From: Acanthopleura granulata
Taxonomy: Eukaryota > Mollusca > Polyplacophora > Chitonida > Chitonidae
Reading direction: 5' to 3'
Length of the DNA stretch: 64,000 bases
Assembly (NCBI GenBank): GCA_016165875.1
Contig: JABBOT010000034.1
Coordinates: forward strand, 971,322 to 1,035,321
The notes under the pieces were generated by a model. It made no database searches. It had not been told where the DNA came from and saw only the letters and a program-made list of their open reading frames with translations. Both the position numbers and the translations under genes were made by a program. Positions 58,401-64,000 of this stretch are shown piece by piece; position 1 is the first letter of the stretch; each line of letters opens with the position of its first letter.

Positions 58401-59543
58401 GGGCAAAGCAGACATGCTGCTTACAGCAGATTTCGGACTTCAGGAGAAAAGGATAAGTTTCGGCTGATGGTGGGAGGTTATTCAGGATCAGCAGGTGGGT
58501 TAATTACCTAATTCCATACATTATATAACAGTCCACATGTTGATAACAAGCTAAAGTATGATCTGCGGGTTTCTGTTCATCCTTGTCAGTGCCAAAGACT
58601 GGACTGCGGTGGGTGAGAGTTCAATTCTAGAGCCGAGTTCTACCGTAACTAGTTTAATGCGCACACTGTCGGCACTTCCTGGTTTGATGAGCTAAGGCTG
58701 AGTACTGATGTACTGATGTACTCGATACTTGTGTATCGTGAGGGGCCTGGATCTAACAAGCAGACTTCGTCGCAGTTTGAATAAAATCCCATGAAGACAT
58801 CGGCAAAGCAGGTAAACGTAGACAATCGCCGCCGTGAAGTCAAGGGCCTTGCGTTTGTGTGGATATCGCGTCGATATTTATCTGCTCGTAAACTAAGTTT
58901 CTAGCATGAAGTATTTCGGGTGAAATTGCTCATTGTAGTCCAGTACTCATTTCTGCGGTTGCGCTGACTTTTACCGCACGGAATAAAATTGTTGTCTAGT
59001 ACTTATTTGATAAAAGAATTCAATTCAGCTTGTAACCGAGTGACAATTGCGTCGAAAAAGATACCCCATTTAATGCATTCACGGAAGTGAAAGCAGGTGA
59101 TATGTATCGCATAAATGAACGGAACCTTGAACATCGCGGTACTACCATCAAACACAAATCAGATCAATAGGTTAATAAGGGACACTGACAGCGCCTTGTG
59201 GCTATTTCTTTCATTTTACTTTCTAGTCACTTATATTGGTCTTCATATTTCTCTGTTACCTTATTTCAACCCTACAGGCGATACGTTGTCCTACCACGAC
59301 GGCTACCAATTTAGCACTCGTGACAGAGACAACGATGGATGGGTGGGGGGTATGTGTTCCACCCGAGACCACGGGGCCTGGTGGTACTACAACTGTCAGT
59401 ACAGCAACCTGAACGGAGAGTATGTCCATGCCAACAAGAGTCCAACGTCCACGTATTCCGGGTTTGCAGGATATACCTGGCAAAAAAAGTTTGGAAATAT
59501 GCAGTACGCGGAGATGAAAGTCCGACCCGTGGGAAGTCCGTAG
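52248..59543 (+). CDS. Secreted fibrinogen-related domain (FReD) protein (5 exons)
   Basis: Exons 52248-52401, 53832-53989, 54884-54980, 58330-58494 and 59278-59543 join in frame to 279 codons plus stop; all four introns are GT-AG. Residues 1-25 form a signal peptide with likely cleavage after THA. A 30-residue linker follows, then a complete C-terminal fibrinogen domain (about 60-278). Diagnostic motifs are DCQ (64-66), YCDM (93-96), NGGGWL then VFQRRQDG across the exon 2/3 joint, [12 protein letters not shown], a calcium-site DRDND (207-211), C218 and C231 around GAWWY, SNLNG and AEMKVRP. This is the ficolin/techylectin/tenascin-type fold, which in invertebrates usually binds acetylated sugars or other ligands in innate immunity. 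There is no collagen, coiled-coil, Ig or EGF module, so it is a minimal FReD protein. Extra cysteines C59 and C71 may link subunits. The ligand is unknown. Confidence 0.93.
52856..52990 (-). mobile_element. SINE-tail-like repeat in FReD intron 1
   Basis: TTTATTTATTTATTTGATC, GTGGTGTAC and CAGCATTATGGTGGGAG belong to the family 1 3' module. The adjoining text then diverges, as in the variant at 40796. Confidence 0.5.
53154..53647. mobile_element. Fold-back element, family FB, copy 4
   Basis: The outer arms AAGGGAAAAATCTCGTAAAA (left) and the inverse of CACGAGATCTTTCCCTT (right) define the borders, so each terminal inverted repeat spans at least 90 bp. The inner arms contain TATGGACCATATTGACGG and its mirror ATCAATATGGTCCATAA. 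It lies wholly in FReD intron 1. Confidence 0.8.
53832..53989 (+). CDS. FReD exon 2 (start of fibrinogen domain)
   Basis: Enters in phase 1 after CACTTGTAG and leaves in phase 0 at TGGCTG|GTGAGT. It carries the [21 protein letters not shown] motifs. Confidence 0.95.
54690..54800 (+). mobile_element. SINE family 3, body fragment
   Basis: GAGGATTGTCAGGTACCTGG and the CACGTGTCCTCC end match 23970-24085; the tRNA-like head is missing. It lies in FReD intron 2. Confidence 0.5.
54884..54980 (+). CDS. FReD exon 3
   Basis: Phase 0 entry after GATATCCAG, phase 1 exit at TGGCTGG|GTACGT. It encodes [16 protein letters not shown] and the [12 protein letters not shown] element, the most conserved core of the family. 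Confidence 0.95.
55247..55593. mobile_element. hAT-like MITE, copy 2 (347 bp)
   Basis: CACTGCAAAAACAAG at the left and TTTTTTTCTCTGCAGTG at the right are inverted termini. ACTTACAGGTGTGATGAACA in the interior shows that it lies inverted relative to the copy at 41789. It is in FReD intron 3. Confidence 0.7.
56873..57127 (+). repeat. Interspersed repeat U1, copy 4
   Basis: Contains ACATTTTGAGTAATTCTAGA, CAAGTGACGTCTAG, TACCTAATTCTGCTTAAGCC and GATTGGATTTCACCGGTAAC. A G13 tract (about 56987-56999) replaces the short GGG of the 24333 copy. It lies in FReD intron 3, directly next to the LINE remnant. Confidence 0.75.
57143..58130 (-). mobile_element. Decayed LINE (Jockey-like), RT and RNase H remnants
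   Basis: On the minus strand, in order: an RT fragment ILKDL.DLDLNG (near 57960), then in another frame [14 protein letters not shown] and [13 protein letters not shown] (57810-57855), the thumb-like [12 protein letters not shown] (near 57690), [11 protein letters not shown] (near 57255) and the RNase H start FIYTDGSKD (near 57210). The catalytic YxDD region between GVPQGS and KWA is deleted. At least two stops and several frame changes make it inactive. The order and spacing match the 3' half of a non-LTR retrotransposon ORF2 with an RNase H domain; the Jockey/CR1-group assignment is from motif memory. It is antisense within FReD intron 3. Confidence 0.75.
58330..58494 (+). CDS. FReD exon 4
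   Basis: The acceptor is TTTTTAG and the donor is GCAG|GTGGGT, phase 1 to phase 1. It encodes [23 protein letters not shown], the AAYSRFR strand and [13 protein letters not shown]. Confidence 0.95.
59278..59543 (+). CDS. FReD exon 5 (ligand and calcium-site half)
   Basis: Enters in phase 1 after ACCCTACAG and ends at TAG 59541-59543. It encodes [42 protein letters not shown] and MKVRPVGSP. The loop after SNLNG is typical in length. No AATAAA was seen in the following 400 bp. Confidence 0.96.
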
Positions 59544-61894
59544 ATATTATCTAGACAGCTCTGCAGACACTGTCATCGGATTTCTGTGTTACTTCGGCCC
59601 AGAATCTCTTGCCTTTTCTTTTTGATACAGACGCATATGAATGCAAGTAAAAAAAGGCACCTTACATAGCGAGCATTGCAATGTTTCCTGTGTTACACTT
59701 TGTTTAAATAGAGAATCAGGGTGTCAAACCACTGAGACATTAGCATTAATGGGATTTATGAAGCGGACATGTGCTAGTTACACTCCAATGGCGACCGTAG
59801 GTGTTCAGTAATGAGTCTAAACATCGAAACCGACATTCGTACACCAGCCGTCAACCAAAAAACAAAAAACAAAAGCGTTCGAGACGGTGCACATTTTAAA
59901 ATGGCAGTTTGGTTAGAAATGCCTTTTTAAGCATACATTCCGTCAGGGTTGGAAATTTTCAAAAGAAACATCAAAAGACTATATCTTTTGCCAAGCTCAT
60001 TAACTGTCGAACTGAGGCGATAAAGCCTCAGTTATTTGTCCTTCGATTGGTAGTGTGTCCAATCGTTACCTAAAATAACGATGCCCACAATAGCCACGCC
60101 AAGCTCACAATAACCACGCCCAAAGTAACAACGTCCCTCACACGTGTTTCCTTTGAAACTAGTTTGTTTAATGGACTAACAAGTTGGGTAAAATGGCTGC
60201 GTTAAGAATTGTCAAGTTTTCTAGTTCGCTGAATGTCATATTGTGACATTATTAGGATTATTTTTATTTAGAGCTGTTGGTCATTTCAAAGACAAACGCC
60301 CTAGTCACTCGGCTAGAGGACACCCGGTTTCTCTAATTTATGGCCGATTCACAAGGATTTATGGAGCTCTAGATTTAACCAACTTTTACTAACCATGGAA
60401 TGTCCATTTAGTTCATTTACTGAATTATTCGATCGAGGTCATTGACAGGTTGGAGCAAGGAAACAGGGCTGGTTGTTCCGGTGTCAGTAACATGTGATTG
60501 GATGGGGCGTCATGTCTGATGTCTTGGCCATGATATTCCGGTGGCGGTAGCAGTTTGGCGCCCTGCCACATGAAGACACGGAATACATACATTCTAAGCA
60601 TTCCTCGTCGTCATGTATGCCAGAAATATTGTTGAATACGACGTAAAACCCAAGCGTGCATGCATATTTGCATACATACACACATAAATATATACATACA
60701 TACATACATCAATAAATGATTCGACTGACGTTTACTGCCGTAATGAAAAATATTTTTACTGATGCAACAGTGGTCAGGTTTAGGCATCATCAAATTTCGC
60801 TTGACAAATCTCATGGCTCTAAGTCCTAGCCATAACCAACAAGACACGTGGGCAAAAAAGAAAATATACGTTATAATAATGTTACGAGACGATTTATTCT
60901 TAGACTCTTCTGAACATAAAAACGGTTCCAAGAAGAACAGTCCGTCACGGAACGTTTCCAAGTATCAAAACCAATACATGGGTTTAGGGCTTACCTTATA
61001 ACCTTACTGTGTGTCTGTAAATATAACTGCATATAATTCATTAATCCGCGTCAGGTATTGGTATAGCTTCATCGGTTATGAAAGTGTGTAACAATGCCAG
61101 CTTGAGTTAAAGACAAGCGAGGTATGCTCTCTGTGCCTCTGTTAAGTCAATGGTACACACTGCGACAACCTAGTGTCCATGTCTCTCCCCCTGTAGAAAT
61201 CAATTCTTCATTTGAAGCTCGAAGACGTCATCGGATGTCAAGAAAATGGAGCAAGCTTTCCAACAATGTGTATGCTTTCTGTCTTTTGTTATCGGCTATG
61301 AGTGGAAGATCAAAGCGGCATATTCTCTATGCTGATCATTAGCACCAGGCGTAAAGTGAACAATTCCTGGCAGTAAAAGATTCAAATCCACTTAATTCCT
61401 TTTAATTTTTGTCATGCTTTTTGCTCCCTTTGTTTTAACTTTTACAGTTTGTGCACGCAGGGCGTACAGGGAAGATTTCCGAAACTGCAATACCCTACAC
61501 ATATGTTTTTTTGTTTTCTTCAAACAACACTATATTTGCACGTATGATTTGTAACTATGCCAGAGCCACTGGTCTATACTAGCACCTTTGCTGTTCAATT
61601 TTACGATAACCATGGAACACAAAGATTTCTTTTGATATTTTTCATAAGTATACTTATCATGCACTGTATTAACCGGAATTTAAAGCAAAACAAAGATTAG
61701 ATGTAATTGTGAAAGGGTAGTTATGTTTATATATGGAAACAGAATAATCGTATAGCTTTCTAACCTTATTGCAATAGTGCATGTTATTTGATTCCCATAA
61801 GGATAACGTCATCACCCTCTCACGAGGTACATGTTTTTGATGTCATATGAGTGTGTTCACTATAGAGACAAAAGTATAACGATAGTTATTGTTA
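59544..61894. other. Gene-free stretch downstream of the FReD gene
   Basis: No further exon was recognised. It holds the SINE family 2 fragment at 60470-60653 with a CATA-type microsatellite behind it (60661-60712). Confidence 0.4.
60470..60653 (+). mobile_element. SINE family 2, 3' part
   Basis: Inverse orientation to the 29390 and 50530 copies. It contains GACACGGAATACATACATTC and GTTGAATACGACGTAAAACC and ends in a (CATA)n tail, which shows that the family tail is CATA-type. Confidence 0.65.
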
Positions 61895-62362
61895 AAAACA
61901 TGAAGTTATGGTGAGAGCAAAGACCTTGAAAAACTGTATCTGACAATGCCTTCGCTAAATTTTTTTCAGATTTGTTTTTCACTAAATTAAACGCAGTCAA
62001 ATGATTTGATTGTATGGTGGGTTTTATGGGAAATATTGACGATGTGGTTCACCTGAGGCGTCACGCCGACTCTTTTATAGCCCTAACGCAGAAATGTAAT
62101 GTAATATTAGCGTTTTCATACACAGCCAACATTACAGGAATACTCTTCACAAGAACTTGATTCAGAGCTGACCATAAAGCTGTACGAACGTTTGTGTCAA
62201 GTCAATGGTGAACCACATTATCAATATGGCCTATAAAACCCACCATACTATCAAAATATTTGACTGCGTTTAATTGGGTGGAAAAAAATGTCTAAAAAAA
62301 TGAGTTTTCTCAAGGTCTTTGCTCTCACCGTAACTTCATTTTTGTTAGTTCTGCCTTTAAAG
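61895..62362. mobile_element. Fold-back element, family FB, copy 5
   Basis: Arms GTTATGGTGAGAGCAAAGAC (left) and its near-exact inverse GTCTTTGCTCTCACCGTAAC (right). The inner ATTGTATGGTGGGTTTTATG is mirrored by CATAAAACCCACCATAC-type text at 62230-62252. One of the best-preserved FB copies. Confidence 0.85.
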
Positions 62363-62748
62363 AGCAAAAGTTCCCCTATGTTCTAATCGGACATACTTAT
62401 ACTTGCAACTGGCCCGGTTTTCAAGAGCACACATCCGCATGCCAGTGAACAGATGAGCGAACCATCACATAGCTTTGTTTTAAGCTGAGGTTTTGCATAT
62501 TACAGCTGTTCCAAACATTCACCGATGTCAGTAGAGTTTAGTAGAGCTTGCCCTTTTTTGGTGATCATTTCGGCTGCAGAAAAACTACACTGTCTCGTCT
62601 GTAAACTTGAGCATTAACCCGCCGTTAAGCTGACCGCTTCATGAGTTTCGTCAGGTGTTTTTGACCTGTTTTGTGTTTAGTATAAGTGAAGTATTCAAAT
62701 CACGATTCAGACCGTCAACCAACACACACACACACGCGTACGCACGCA

Positions 62749-62895
62749 CGGACAGACAGACACAGACAGACAGACAGACAGGCACAGACAGACAGACAGA
62801 CACATACAGACAGACAGACACAGGCAAACAGACAGACACAGACAGACAGACAGAGATAGACAAACACACACAGACAGACAGAGACAGAGACAGAC

Positions 62896-62950
<55 letters not shown>
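62749..62950. repeat. (CAGA)n and (TA)n microsatellites
   Basis: An interrupted CAGA/GACA array of about 145 bp runs directly into about 24 TA units (62902-62949). Both strands are open across the CAGA part by composition only. Confidence 0.95.
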
Positions 62951-62951
<1 letters not shown>

Positions 62952-63003
62952 CCCAAAATCAAATCTCAAAGCCCAGTTTCGTTGATGAAAAATCTGTTGA
63001 AAT

Positions 63004-63205
63004 ATACAGGGTGTCCCCCAGTAATGTACTTTCCCATAAACATATATTTTTTGTTTGTTTCAGGTGCAACTAACCCCAAATAATGGCATACGTAAGACTA
63101 ACTGTCATTAAAGTTGTATCTATGTCAATAAACACATACATCAAAACAAAATACATGAGTAATAGGCAGTCAAAAGGTGAGTACATATTTCGGGACACCC
63201 TGTAT
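63004..63205. mobile_element. 202-bp MITE with 14-bp perfect TIRs
   Basis: ATACAGGGTGTCCC at 63004-63017 and GGGACACCCTGTAT at 63192-63205 are exact inverted copies. A TA dinucleotide at the borders would fit a Tc1/mariner-type non-autonomous element. No open frame of note. Confidence 0.8.
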
Positions 63206-63593
63206 TTAGGTTTCAGGGAAGATAGTTGCCTGGAAGTAGGAGCATTCAATAGTTTCCACTAATATCACAGAGATTTTGTCTGCTTTTCACAGTTAACATC
63301 TGAGAAGGAGGTTTTCAATAGTACATGCACATTCGTGACACCATACATTAAGCCACTGGAAAAGAATGGTTCTCATGTATGGTTCACATTTTTAACATTG
63401 AAAAAATCCATACATGTATTATTCACATGCTAGAAAATAAGAAAAGTGTTAAAAGTATCTCAGTTATGCCTTTATTGCAACTGTACGGCGACATGAAAAC
63501 TGCGCCATGTTTACACAGCGGCTACACAGCACCCCTAGGATGGGCGGAATTAGCTACATATTTACTTACAAAGGATATAGGCTGGTCGACATA

Positions 63594-63812
63594 GCTGAGG
63601 GGGGGAGGGTTGTAGCGAGAGAGCGCAGTGTTATGAACCAGGGCTCTTTAACCAAATCAGTTTCTTTGAGTTCAAGTCCATTTTTTCTGCCCTCCTCACC
63701 TGCCGAATATGTCTGCCAGTGCTGCTTGGCTCCCCCCTCCGTAAATGCTGGCTGTCGTCGTAAAACTGAAATATTCTTAAGCATGACATGAAACACCAGT
63801 TAATAAATAACC
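63594..63812 (+). mobile_element. SINE family 1, strongly diverged
   Basis: GCTGAGGGGGGGAGGGTTGT and GAGCGCAGTGTTATGAACCA match the head. TTTGAGTTCAAGTCCA, ATGCTGGCTGTCGTCG and GAAATATTCTTAAGCATGAC match body and 3' end. It is among the oldest copies. Confidence 0.7.
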
Positions 63813-64000
63813 ATATAAATAGAAAGCAGGGGACCATATATCTTCTCAGCTAAGATTATAAGTACAAACAATGGCTGGTATGTATGGTAAAATTAAATAA
63901 ATGTAAATGAAGGAATTTGATGGTCACGTCCTGATTGCAAATCTCCGTAGTCTGAGTACTTCAGTTTCCTCCACCGATAGAGCTGACATCCATCGTGTAG

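Noticed and set aside
62651..63083. Long frames on both strands across the CAGA and TA arrays
   Set aside because: Open only because of simple-sequence composition.

Overview
The window looks like a piece of a lophotrochozoan animal genome, most likely a marine mollusc. It is AT-rich and intron-rich, with GT-AG splicing. It is densely seeded with one tRNA-derived SINE whose body and ATAA-type tail I associate from memory with molluscan genomes. No repeat database was searched, so the taxon is an inference. There are no operons, bacterial genes or CRISPR arrays.

Two protein genes, one degenerate paralogue and one retroelement remnant are well supported. (1) A three-exon rhodopsin-class GPCR at 21199-28884 (+), 485 codons, whose helices 1-6 resemble prostanoid receptors but which lacks the expected Arg in helix 7. 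(2) An intronless divergent seven-helix receptor at 43320-44291 (+), 323 codons, with NRN at the DRY position and no NPxxY. A broken paralogue of it lies at about 48880-49548, directly behind a 42-bp minisatellite that reads as a 14-residue repeat. (3) A five-exon secreted fibrinogen-domain protein at 52248-59543 (+), 279 codons, with a TATA box, an initiator-like site and all canonical domain motifs. Its intron 3 holds an antisense, decayed LINE with reverse transcriptase and RNase H motifs.

Layout. 1-20.6 kb: no gene found; SINE copies, one fold-back element, one MITE and several degenerate tandem arrays. 20.6-28.9 kb: the three-exon receptor, whose first intron carries a 21-bp-period minisatellite interrupted by a complete SINE with a 12-bp target duplication. 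28.9-43.3 kb: repeats, including a compound inverted-repeat structure (38849-40400, order A-B-A'-C-B') and an hAT-like MITE. 43.3-49.5 kb: the second receptor and its pseudogene. 50-59.5 kb: the fibrinogen-domain gene with fold-back, MITE, SINE and LINE material in its introns. 59.5-64 kb: repeats, including a 202-bp element with 14-bp perfect terminal inverted repeats.

The genes do not form an obvious pathway. Two encode receptors for unknown ligands at the plasma membrane and one encodes a secreted lectin-like protein; all are on the + strand. The more distinctive content is the repeat landscape: 5'-truncated SINEs with intact target duplications, large palindromic elements often carrying the CRE-like octamer TGACGTCA, and an unclassified 250-bp interspersed family present four times in the same orientation.
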